Assembly (NCBI GenBank): GCA_043228905.1 | Contig: JBHGNT010000002.1 | Location: 22,072,001 to 22,136,000 of the forward strand | Source: Azolla caroliniana | Lineage: Eukaryota; Polypodiophyta | Direction of reading: 5' to 3' | DNA: 64,000 nt | In this document: piece after piece, positions 36,401 through 49,356 of the stretch | Position numbering within the stretch: the stretch's first letter is position 1 | Layout of the letters: each line of letters starts with the position of its first letter | Program-made: the position numbers and the translations under genes | The notes under the pieces: generated by a model | Database searches by the model: none | Told to the model about the DNA's origin: nothing | The model's input: the letters and a program-made list of their open reading frames with translations, nothing else

Positions 36401-39400
36401 GCGGGTGTAGCACCAAGGTGACACCACATCAGAGGTTTCTTCATGCTGTGCAAGATTCTGATTGCTGGATGACACCTCAAGTCCGGTCAGCTGGAGTGAG
36501 GGCACACTCTCTGCTGGTTCTCTACCCATAATGACCGTTAACATCTCTTCTTCTTCACCCTCAGAATCTGCATCAGATCTGCTTGTTTCGAACACAACGG
36601 GGATCACCGATGCCAGGCCATACCATGATGCCACTTCATCAAATACCACAGCTCGGCTTACTCGTGACAGTCGAGTGATGGGGTTAAAACACTTATAACC
36701 CTTTTGCTCATGTGAGTAACCGACCAAGATTATCTTCACTGACTTTGGGACAAGCTGTCTCCGCTTCTCATCAGGTACCTGCACATATGCAATGCTGCCA
36801 AAAACCTTCAAGTGTGAAAGGTCTGGCTTTCTCCCAAAATACTTCTCGTGCGGGGTAATGACACGAACACCCTCAATCATGCACCTATTGATAAGATACA
36901 CGGCCATAATTTCTGTCCCTGCCCAATAGATCTTGGGCATGTTCTTCTCCTGCAGCATAGCGCAAGCCATCTCAAGAATTGTGTGATTCTTCTGCTCGGC
37001 AACACCGTTTTGTCGTGGTGTGTACCGGCAAGAGAATTCGCGACGAATCCGCTTCTCTTCTAGAAAGTCCTTGAGCTCGGTTGAGAAGTATTCTTGGACA
37101 CCATCGGACCATAAGCATCGAATCTTGCAATTCATCTCATTTTTCACTTGATTCTTTAACTTCAGAAAGTGGGAGAAGACCTCATTTTTTGACGTCATCA
37201 GGCATATCCAAGTACACTACAAATAATGGTCAATGAAGGTAATGAAGTACCTCCACCCACCGATTGTCTCATTTTGAGTCCCATACATCTGAGAGGATGA
37301 CATCCAACAGGAATTTACTCACATTCCTTTCACTCACGAATGGATGCCTATGTTGCTTACCTAGCTGGCACGCCTCACATACATTATCAAGATTTTTTGA
37401 AGTAAATCGTGGCAATCCGTGCATAGGTCCTTTTGTTTGCATCGATCAGAGTTTACTAAGGTTTACGTGGCCAACCCTTTTGTGCCACAACTTGATATTA
37501 GAATCAACCTTCCTGGTTGAATCGTACTTGCATTCCTTGCTCGACAATTTGGCCAACCAAGACCAAATTCTTTGTGATCGTCGGAACATGAAATATGCCC
37601 TTCATTTAGCCCTTGTTGTCATGATTGTTAAAGGCCACATCTCCAACGTGCTCGATCGTGTGTCAAGTCATCACCGGTCTCCACCATAGCAGGTCTCTCA
37701 GGTTCCTTCAAAAGGCCGTCATTGATGACTTGTCAAGTGATTTGAGGCAGCTGAATCCACGAACCAGGCATCATCAGGTTGGGATGTGCTTGTTATCATG
37801 TTATTCTCCAGGTGTTGAATTACAACATCGTCCCTTTGTTATCTAGGCCAGCCATCATAGCATTGTTTGTTTGCTGCTAGGGTGAGGCAGTAGAGTCTTT
37901 TTTTTTCTTCCAACACTCTGCTTCAAAGTGGCCATGCTTTCCATAATACCAACACTCGGTTTGCTGGTTTTGCCGGGTTGATGTAGGTTGGTGGAAGCTC
38001 TCCTTCTGCCGGAATTCCGTTGGCTGCTTCGACCTTCTTGATGCCTGGAATTAAACTGTTGCGAACCTCGTCCACCTCTTCCTCGGCCATTCCTCCCCTG
38101 ATTTCCATGACCATGACCATGACCTTGACCAAGATCATCCTGTGTATATAACATCTGCCCATCAGATGTTGGACTTTTCGACCATGTATGGTTCTCCTCG
38201 ACCATTAGCATGTGTTGCAAGTCAAAAAAGCTTGGGGATTCTCCCTTCTTGTTATGGAAGTAATGCACCATACTTTTGTGTGAGGCCACCAAGGCAAATA
38301 TGCACCATCTCGTCATCATCGACCATGACATTGACAGAGCCGAGTGAATCAAATAAGTCTTTGATCTGGTGGGTATAGTCTATCACGGACATATCCCTCT
38401 GCCGAATATTGTTCAACTCTTGTTGGAGTTGAAGTTTTCTAGCTGTAGTTGAAGCCGCGAATATCTTCTTCATGTTTTTCCATGCTTCATTCAGGGCTTT
38501 CGCATTTCAAATATAGTTTAACATGTGATCTTGCACACATGTTGCCAAGCAGCACATTACCCTATTGGCGCCTTGCTGTCATGTGGGGTAGTTGGGGTTT
38601 ATAAGATCGGGGACTGTTTCTTGAGCTCTCTCTATATAACTCTAGTACCCCTACCTAACTAGGTACTGCTGCATCTTGTACTCCCAAAATGCATAGTTGT
38701 GCCTGTCCAACTTCTCCATTGGAAGTGCGCTACCCATATGTGAATTCATCTTTCTTATTTCTTGATTCCTATGCTCCTCTTGATGTGAACCTCTTATCGT
38801 GCAACACTACAACGATGATAGTCGGTTTGAAACGGCGCCTCTAACTGCTCACACAATTTCAATGGTAGAGCTCGGTGAAGGATCTCTAACCCTCATGCTT
38901 TGATACCATGTAAGGAATCTAACTCTCGTAGAGTTGAGTATGTAGAAGTGTAGTGTGTGTGTGAGAGTGAGTGTGTGAGCAAGAGAGAATAACCAGAAAT
39001 TAAGAAAATACATAGTAGGGGGATGATAGCTTATGCATTGAACAAAAAACTATATTAATTAACAAAAGATCATCAACTAAACACAATGGGCCAAGGGAGT
39101 TTTATATACAAGTCCTCAAGGAACTGTCGCGTTAAATGTGTTGGTGGAATCTAATCAAGATATCCACACGAATACAATTCTGTCATAAGAATATTTGATA
39201 TTCTTTGACCACATTCACCCTTGACAACTACACGGATTACAATAAAGTGTGCTCACACACTTTTTCACACATTGTGCTTTTCTTCATAAGCACATGTTCA
39301 AAAAAGTTGAGCTCAATTCTCAACATATATATATATATAGATAGATTTAGATATAGATATATATCTTTTTAACATCCATAGGAGGCTGATTGTGATACGT

Positions 39401-42400
39401 GAGATGGGCCCTTGCCCACGGTGATGATCAAACTTGAGTTCTCTCAATTTTATGACTACATTGCCTCATGAAGCATATCACATGGTGCAAAACTAACCAA
39501 AAGATTTGACATCATAAAACCCACATTCAGCCATCCAACTAGTAATGAGACATCAGTCTTAGACCAAGAGCACTTTATTATAGTTTTGATATATTTCTAC
39601 ATCTTTGTACACAAATTATTATGATTCTATATTACATTTATATAATTTATGAGTAAATCCCATTACAGAGCTATAGCATTGTGTGTGTACTTATAAAGCT
39701 ATGGAACACTACGCATTGACATTACATTGTACCTGTGGATTCCCATTGACATCAATTATCAGAGATATATCAAATATAAGTTCTGGTGAAGATAACTCCA
39801 TAGCAAGGTACCTACCAAATATGTTGTAAGCCACATGTTATAAAACATTTGAACAAATATGGTAAAGTAGTAATCACCCTATATAATAAGGTGATCAACT
39901 ATTTCTGTACACATAAATATTTAATTTAGTAACGTTTTATGGCAATTGAATCTTTTTATTTACCTAATGTACACAGATAGTCGAGTTAGTTACACAATGT
40001 ATTTGTAATAGTGCCTTGAGCTTCACATGTAGATTTAATATTAGATGATATATAGATAGCTGTCCCTGAGACCTTGGGCTGAATCTAAGTGATATATCCT
40101 CCTCCTATTCCTGTATGGCATGCTTTCTTAGGAAAATTATGACATTCCATTTGCAAGGCAATGAAACGATAAAAAAGTACAGCCAATGAATCATTTCACT
40201 CCTTACAAGGACCATATGTGCATAGGAGGTTATCGGATGACTCTAGACAAGGGATCTTCGTCACATGATTGCTTGTGCATTAAGGGAGAGATAATCATCC
40301 TCCATGCAAATTCATCAATTTTTCCTTTACCCCTCTGGAATGCTAAACTAGCCAAAATTCTCCACTCTTTTGAGGTTAATTCATGTAAATCAATATTTAA
40401 ACTCTTTATGTATCATTTTCGAAAGAAATTTCTAATTTAAACCTTGCACACTCCTATTTCTAAGAATTAAATTACAAACTAATGAATATAGAAGTGGAAT
40501 AGAATGAACGTACTTATCATCTGAATGACTTATAGTATGCACCGTACCTACAAAAGTATCATAAACATAAAAAAAAGTAGGATAACCAAATAATTATGAC
40601 TTTGAAAAAAAGAGCACATAACTTACAGAATCTAGAACGGATACTACAATCCATGAGAGGAGCACATCTAAGCCCTGCAAACTCATTTTGCGGCTTATAT
40701 GTACAACTACAACAACCTCGAGTCTATAATAGCAATTATTATGCCAATTCAATTTCTTTTTTGTGATGTAAAATCATTACAATTAGTACACATGTTATGA
40801 GGAATATAGCTTACAAAATAATTGGGGTGCTCAATTGCTCCTTTAAGAGGTCTCATTTAATATTTTCGTTCACATAAAAACGTCTATGCATTACCATATA
40901 TTTGAGACAACCATTCTGTTGTATGGATATTCAATGTGTTTCTTTTTTACTTTATCAAATTATACCTGGCAATCTATGTATCTGGCAACCTTGGAGACAC
41001 ATTTCTTATCTCTTTTAGGCAGCTAAGCATACCCATTCCATTAGACCCTAGGAGAAAACTCCCGTATCCTAGGTATGCACAAGTGAGAATTTACAAGTGG
41101 GGGATGGAATACCTCTCTGAAGTTGGGCCTTTTTTCAAGCTAGGCATAAGTCTTGGTAAAAAATAACCAAGTATTCACACCATTAGTGGTGTTGGGCCTA
41201 CCCTGAATAACTCATGTTAAACATACGTCTAACTTGGCCATAGGGCTTTAACAATCTAGGAGAATATAAAGGAGAATGGATCGTCTAACTGTAATGGTAA
41301 ACATTTTAGTATTAAAACCTAGTACCTTGATTTCATAAACATCACATGTAAACAATTAGGATATGGGTTTGAGGTTCAATTTTGCAACTAATGGCCTTCC
41401 TCTAATCTTCCGCACAGCAGAGACTTGGATCCTTATTTCTCTGCTCTATGGAAGATGATGAATGAGTAAAATCTTGAACCATAGCTTGATGAGCAACTAA
41501 TGTCCCGAAAAATCTGTAGCATCTAGGAAGTTTGGTTGTCAATGTCTCCTTTGAGGAGGAATCAGGTTGGCCAATGTGATTCCCAAATCTAAATATTGCT
41601 TTGTGTACTCTACTAGTTGCCCACTAAACAGAGTACTCACCATGATAAGATCACTCGAGTAACATTAACTTGGTCTTCTACAGGTCCACAAAGAGATCTA
41701 TTTCTTCACAAAATGCCTGTAGAGTGCATGAACATGCCAATATAATATCATATACATATAGTAATAGCTCCACCCAATCTTTTGGCCCTAGGTTCGCCCA
41801 ATTTCCATGTACTCTGAAATCTTATTGATGTAAAACCAAAAGATTTGGTACCCACAAGTGAAAGATTGGTTCCAAATACATCCCATGTGACCAAGCTGGA
41901 GAGAAATTAATTGATAACAATAGATATCATCAAATTTTTCATAAGAACGAACTTGGGTCAATCAGAATGTAACCAAGGCACACACATGGAAAATTATAAG
42001 TTGATCTTTTGCATCTCCCTTTCACATGGTTTCACTATTCAAACCATCGCCTACAACTCTTTCCACAAGATCTATATACAAGTATAAGAAGAGCCTCATC
42101 AAGAGTTGAGATCAGGAACAGTAAGGCAGATTGCAGACTTATACACAAGCAATACTAATAGGGAGGCAGCTGAGTCATATTCCTACAATATAAGTGGGTC
42201 CTGTTGGTTTTGCATCTAATTTTGGAGGCTTCTCTCTACTATAGATCAATAATAAACACAACAATATGTGCACTAAAGCACGACGTGAAAACATTGGCTT
42301 TATATATCACATATGTGACTTTAGACATCCCCACCAACTTTGTTAAGTGTTACAATAGCCTTTATAGCCTTAAGGTTTCGGTTAAGGTCTTAAGCAACGA

Positions 42401-45400
42401 GTCTAACAAAATGCACAAAAAGATTTGGATAGAGCAAGATCCATAAAAGTATCATTCAAATCTTCTTAACAATCGCCTTCTTTAAATAGAAATTTATTTT
42501 CTTTTGTTTTCACTCTTTAATGTTTAATCAGAAAATACATTGTACTTGCTAGTTAAAATTTGAGGTTGTACGAAGCTTGCACTTTCTTAAATAATACTCA
42601 AACATATAACCACTTACACTAGTATGAGCTCGTGAACATATTTTTGTGTCTAAAAGTACATCTCCCCTACAAATTTTCTGTAGTAAAACTATTGTCAGAC
42701 ATCCTCATAGGCAATATCATAATGAATGCATATTCATTAACTAAGAAAAGGTAACATTAAAGCAAAACGTGGATATTAACACCCGTCTATAAATACTAAC
42801 ACCCAACTTTGTATATTAATGCAGATAAAGATAAACATTCTGTATGTAAGCAAAAGCCCCAAATAAAACATAATCACACATTTTAAGAAACATTTAAGAG
42901 CTTAAATTATTATGGGATTCTATCATCATTATTTTTATCTTTGAAGTAACAGTAGGTTTGTGTCAGAAATGATACTAACAAAAATCAGTTTATCCATAAA
43001 GAACTTTAATAGTATTGGTTATCTTTAGATCTAGTTCATCACTATGACCTCCATCCAAGTGTAAATAAATCACTTAAGAAAGAAATTGTCAATTTATTCA
43101 TTAGTTAAGATGAAAGCACTCAGTGAAGGACTTACAAAGACGTCAAAGATATGGCGCTTTTTCTGAAAAATAGAAAAGCACAAATGTCTGCTATGTTAGA
43201 ATAAATCATCAAAAGTAGTATATTATATATAGTTCATGGTCATAGCAAAAAATTGATGCCTCCTCCTACATCCTGGAACTAATACATTTTGCGCTTGAAT
43301 GTTAAACCACATTTATCATAAAGGATGTCCAAAACTCTATATTGGCTTAACATTTCATTTAGCCATCTTACTTAGGAATATTTGAACCTATTTTATTAAG
43401 AGACAACATAAGTTATAACCATTATATCCCATTATATCTATGTATTTCCAAGGAACACAAAAAATATGATTACTTTTCTGTAAGATTTTTGGTGAGAACA
43501 TACACATTTGCTATAGTCGTCGTACAGGCACTCTACCAACTCGCAATACTCTGTTATAGCGAATGGAATGAGCTATAAAATAGTTAACAATTTTCAGATT
43601 TTCATGTGGTTTTCATACTAAGTTTTATGCACTATTAAATTACAAGCATACAATAAACAATTAATTATCCTAAGAGTTGTCTCGTTTTTTAGAACAAAAA
43701 ACCAAAATACAAAGAACACGATAGATAGAGTTTACAACAATTACAATATATTAAAAAATGAGTTTTTCATAGCAATCCATCTAGCGAGTGCTCCTACCAA
43801 GTCTACTCAAGCCATTGTTTCTAGCAACACATGTTTTGGACTTCCAGTGTAATATCATGTCCACACAACGCACTTGTTAGGCTTCCTTGCGATTTAATGA
43901 AGAAATCTCTACAATTCACTAAAATCAACAATACTGAGTCTGCCCTACAAGCAACACGCTTCCTTGTTGAAACATGGAAGCATGATACTCAAAAGGATTC
44001 AAGGTTTAAGAAACTATAATGTACACTCTTTGATATGAACGAAAAATCCAACACAACAAAGAGGACAAAGTGGGGTGGCCTTTTCTATTAAAAGGGAAAT
44101 CAAAAAATGTGTTGATCATAAAAATGATGAACATAAATGCTACATATAACTCAAAATAGAAATACCTAATGGTTTGCCCACTTTTGTCATTGGATGTTAC
44201 ATTCCTCATCAAGATTCTAACTTTTATGCTTGTTTTGATAAAGACCATATTTTTGCCAATCTAGAAGATAATATTGTTTATTTCAAAACCTAAGGGGAAG
44301 TTATTGTCTTTAGTGACATGAATGTCCGTACAAGAAGTTTCTAACTTGATGAACAACAATCTTTCATGCCACATATCTCAAGAATGCAAGAGGCTATACA
44401 AATGTATAGACGCTCTTCTATTGATGAAAAAGATCCAAAACAATTTGGGAAGTGTTGGGTTCTTGCTTTGAATCCCAAAAAGCTTACCCACTTTAGGGTT
44501 ATGAGAGTATATATAAACAAGGGGAAAAAACCTCCTAAAGAGGGAAAAAATGCCCATGTTGTCCTAAGTGTGTTCACACACATCATTGTCCTAAGTGTGT
44601 TCACACACATCACTGTCCTAAGTGTGTTCACACACATCACTGTCCTAAGTGTGTTCACACATCACTGTCTTAAGTGTGTTCACACACTTCACTATCCTAA
44701 GTGTGTTCAAATAGCACTGTCCTAAGTGTGTTCACACACATCACTACCGAAATATGTCAACAAGAAGTTACTCCTACAAATGTGCAATAGTACCAGAATG
44801 CTTATTGTAACTAGTATATCCTTATGGCCAAGAATAATGGCTTTACATATAGAAAAAACGCAATGGAAATAGTATGATTGGCTATGTGCTACTTTTTAAA
44901 GGACTTTTGGATCCCATATATAAATTTTTACTTGGTGAATGGACAACAAAATTCGATCATAGGACTTTATGTATTGATCTTAAGTATATGCATAGGTTTG
45001 ATTGTAAAAAGGTCATCGAAAATAATAAATAACCGCACTTGAGCATGAACCTTAAGCGACCACCCATGTATTCCAAGATGGTTGAGGATATGTCATAAAT
45101 GACAAAGATACAACATGGTACAACACTAGAATGCAAATGGGAAGCTTTTAAAAACGTCATTCTCTCATGCACAAATGTTTTTAGACCAAGCACACATCTT
45201 GGAAATGCATCAAGAATGTAGTTCAAAGAAAAAATGACTTAATAAAGAATGTCATGAAGCTCGAACATGCCTTACGATTTTGGATGTAGTCAAGGATAAA
45301 GAAAATTATCAAAAACATTTGCATGAGTGAAAAAGGCTTATTTAAAGAAAGAGAAGAATATAAGAAGTCAATCAACCATTTCTCCAAACACAAGAGAAAG

Positions 45401-48400
45401 CACATGCATGTGCTAAATATTGGGGAAATCTAAAGGGGAAGCGTGTTGAGAGTTATGGTGACTTAACTCTTCTTGACTTGTCTATGCATTATAAGAATTT
45501 ATATGAGCTATCTCTTGCCAAAAAGATGATGTGTTATGGTTCTCTTCCACATATATCTCCATTCTTTACAATTCAAGATATATACATAGGACCTAAGAAA
45601 TTAATTAGCCCCTCGAAAGGTAAGTGATCTTCAATGTATAAAGGCTGAAATGCTCAAACGGACGGGAAAGGAAGCACATACATTAATAGGTAGCAATGGG
45701 CACGGTTCGGTTTCAATTCGATTCGGTTTCAAGGCAAGGAAATCAAATTGAACCGAAACCAAACCGTTTATATAAAACAAAAACCAAACCAAACCAAACC
45801 ATTTATGAACTCTCAAGGTATTTAAACCAAACCATTTAATAAAAAATTTAAACTTCACCAATTAAGTCAAACTAATTAAAAATCTAAATAAACAAAAATA
45901 CATTAAATTAAATAAGCATTTAAGTTAAATTTATCAAATCAATAACAAAAACTTTAATTGAACATTAAATTAAATAAAATTTTAAGTTAAATTAATTAAA
46001 TCAATAAGAAACCATTAAATTAATCAACTATTAAGGTAAACAAAAAAGTTAACCAAAAACCTATAAACCCATAAACACAAAACCAAACCATTTATTGAAA
46101 ATCCAAACCATTAAATATTTTTGGAACCAATAAACCGTTAAACCATGGCTTAACGGTTCAGCTCGATTGAGCCAAAACCGTGCCCATTGCTATTGATAAG
46201 TGATATGTTTAATCATGCATATCAACATGGCATGTCATATGATTGGACAACAAATTGGATCAAACCTAATAAAGATGGCGATGTAAATCATGTAAACAGC
46301 TATTGAACCATCATGGTTGGCTCGCTAATGGCAAAACTACTTGGATGTATAATGGAATCAAACATAAGTGCATGGTTGAAAAAAAAATGATAAGAAAGCT
46401 TATGGACAAGCTGGCTTTTGAAAACACCATAGTACCATTGATCACCTTGTTACCCTTCAAGTATTAATAAAAGAAAGTTGCTTGAGAGGTAATCAAGAAA
46501 GCTTTTGATATGGTGCCTCATGAGCATCTTTAGAAGCGAACAGAAGATCTACAAGTGTCAAGTGAATACATGCTTGCAAATTTCCCGAATCTATGACAAG
46601 GTTATACGTTGTGCAAGTATGAGCGATAGACTCTCAAAATTTCACAACACAATTGGTGTTAAGCAAAGATGCCCACTCTCACCAACTCTATTTGGTCTAT
46701 GCATTGATGAATTAGAAGAAATGGTTGCTAAGTTTGTAAAGGAAGAAAGCATTGAAAAGGTTGCCGTCAGGAATGTAGTCATCATGTTTTTGTTATATGT
46801 GGATGATTTATGGCTTTTGGCAAATACTTTAGAATATGCACAAAAGTTTATGAAGGCATTGGAAAAAATTTGCACGCATACTAAATTAAGTGTCAAAAAC
46901 TCTAAAACAAATATTATGCTTGTGAAGAGCCAAAAAAATAGATAAACCATCCATTATGTATAATAATGAGCCACATGAATGTGTGGAAAGCTTCAAATAT
47001 CTTGACCTTGAAGTTTTCAGATCATACTAGATGGAATGAATGTATTACACGTTGCTTAGAAACAAGAACGAGGGCATATTATGCATTTGAGAACACATGC
47101 AGTCATGGAGATATTAAGTGTTGGGTCCTCAAGAAATACCTTTTCGACACTTTGGTGACACCGGTGCTTCTTTATGGGGTGGAAATATGGGGCAGTAGCA
47201 TCCATAAATCTACTTGGAAAGAGTTTGAAAATGTACAAAAACATTTCCTTACAAAATTTCTACAAGTTAAGAAACAAACACCATAAACCTTCCTCCTCCT
47301 TTCTAGAATCGCATGAGAAGCAAGCAAAAAGATCCAAAAGACTCATAAAAGCAAAAATTTGTGTTCTAATTGGATGCACAATATAGGAAATTGGTTTGGT
47401 AGATGGGATGCAACACATTGTCTTCATATTGCATCACTAGAATCCTTTGTAAATGAGGCCTTTTTGCAACACCAATGTATCATTACATGGGACAAACGTG
47501 GAGGCTCGCGCTTCACATATTACAACACACACGTTGCACTAAACCATATTCTTCGCGGAACAAGGAAACCGTACACATCGATACATGTTAGAACCTATCT
47601 CGTTGTCTGCCATTCGGACCATTGCTTTCATGCGACTTAGTTCACATGCATTGCGAAGTAAAACAGGGCATTGGGGCACAAGTGATGAGAGGGATTGACT
47701 ATACACACTTTGCCCTAAACAAGTTCGAGAGTCTGAGTATCACACTTTGATACAATACCCTCCCTTTGATCATGTTCGACCATGCTTTCCACACATTTTC
47801 ACCCAAACCCAATCCTTACACGAATTCCTCTCACAACCTCAATGTGCACTCTCGATTGCAACATTCATTGGTAAAGTTATAGAACATCGACAATCGCTGC
47901 TCACTTTCACGAGTATTACGTGAACCTGCAATATTTTTTGTCTCATAGGTCATATTTGACCTCCGAAGAAGATAATAGAATCTATCTACCTATCTAGTTT
48001 GATGTGTTTCTTGATTCTTATATCGTTGCCTAATTCACAACTCAGTACTAAATAAAATGGTTAGTAGTAAGTACATTTTGCATTATTATTTTTATGTGCT
48101 ATTTATTTAATGCTAGCTATTAGCAAGGAAACTACATTGTAGACTTTAGTCATAACTCTTGACTATCAGTTATGACTAATCATATAATTCTATATATATA
48201 TATATATATATATAATATTATCCTGGAGTAGTTATAGCATATGTTTTGTTTTTGTTTTGGACATATATTTTACAAAATTACTTGTCTACGAGAGAGGAAC
48301 ATATTTCCCCCTATGCCTCTCTTAGAAAACATTTACATGCCATGTGATGTTTTCAAATGCCTCAACAGATGTTTGTTAAATCCTATCATTGATGTGCAAA

Positions 48401-49356
48401 CTTAGAAATAAATGACCTTTATTGATTGTCACCATTGGGTAGTAATTTATTATAATAAATCATTCTTTGATATCCTATGAAGAAGGGTGAGAAAAAATTA
48501 ATATAAGCATTTGAGATGAAATATAGGGGGCCTTGACTTACCAAACGAGATGAGAGTTTATATTTGATGATAGGTTCAGGTTTATGTATGGTTAATCCGA
48601 AAGGATTTTGAAAATATACAGTCTCTCCTTTGGCACTTGTGGCATCCTTTGCACTATCAATGACAACAGTAACATCCTCTGGACCTGTAGCCTATAGGAA
48701 ATTATTAACATGATAAGAATCTACAATGTCGAGGAATTCTACATAATTCATTCCGATTCAAGTTCGTTTGCCAATAATCACTACATATATGCTTGACTAT
48801 ACATTAAGTGCAATGCTTAATATGTTATCCTCTATTTTATACATTACACTGACTGAAGTTGAGGCATTGTTGTATCCACAACTAGTACAATGAGTATGAT
48901 TTCATTTACTACTTGCTCTAGTGGTTAGTGGGTACATATATAACAATACGTAGCTGTGAACTGAACCCAATACATTCATAGAATCCATATGATCCTGGTT
49001 TGGATCTATGAATTTCATGAGTAACAAATTTTGGACAACAATTTCTGCAGAATGACAAGAATCTTCACATCCTGGCATTCCCTAATTCTAATTATGGGTG
49101 TACAAAATAGATCAAAACAATTTGAGAAATTGAATTAGTCACATAAATAAACATTAAGGGATTGTTAAATATATACTTACAAAACCTTGCCAAGCCTCCA
49201 ACGCAACAACTAGCTTGCGTGTGCAACGCATGGAGCCCGTGAAGCAATTTTGCACCTCAACTTTCGTGAAGTAAAGATTTGAGTGTTCACCTTTGCATTT
49301 GTCTGATGTCTCCATATGAAACATGAAGAGAAATAGGAGAACCCTAACCAATGCCA

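Larger units (their letters stand above)
35727..39326 (-). mobile_element. Copia-3: copia element lacking RT, 3' LTR reduced to a stub
   Basis: 5' LTR 38909-39326, primer site 38897-38908 (TGGTATCAAAGC on the minus strand), gag from 38749, protease remnants, integrase 37198-36320 and RNase H 35990-35750. Bases 35727-35749 match the first 23 bases of the LTR outer end (21 identical), so the 3' LTR survives only as that stub. One deletion joins it to RNase H and another removed RT between about 36090 and 35990. It sits in a HAP2-like intron. Confidence 0.87.
43800..47930 (+). mobile_element. LINE-B, near full-length, antisense inside the HAP2-like gene
   Basis: Endonuclease pieces (44080-44340: GVAFSIKREIKKCV, FVIGCYIPHQDSNFYACFDK, VIVFSDMN), a linker region (44870-45230), then RT: TIMVGSLMAKLLGCIM (46310), YGQAGF...STIDHLVTL (about 46400-46460), NTIGVKQRCPLSPTLFGL and the catalytic LLYVDDLWLLANT (46640-46830). 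The C-terminus follows with YLFDTLVTPVLLYGVEIWG (47140) and a late Cys/His tract. Many stops are present. It is interrupted by a 27-base tandem array and a hAT element. Confidence 0.83.

Noticed and set aside
40203-40230. MHIWSL joined by a GTAAGG donor to the YLAMELSS exon
   Set aside because: The only compatible phase has TAA just upstream with no acceptor in between, and the sequence belongs to a different unidentified frame.
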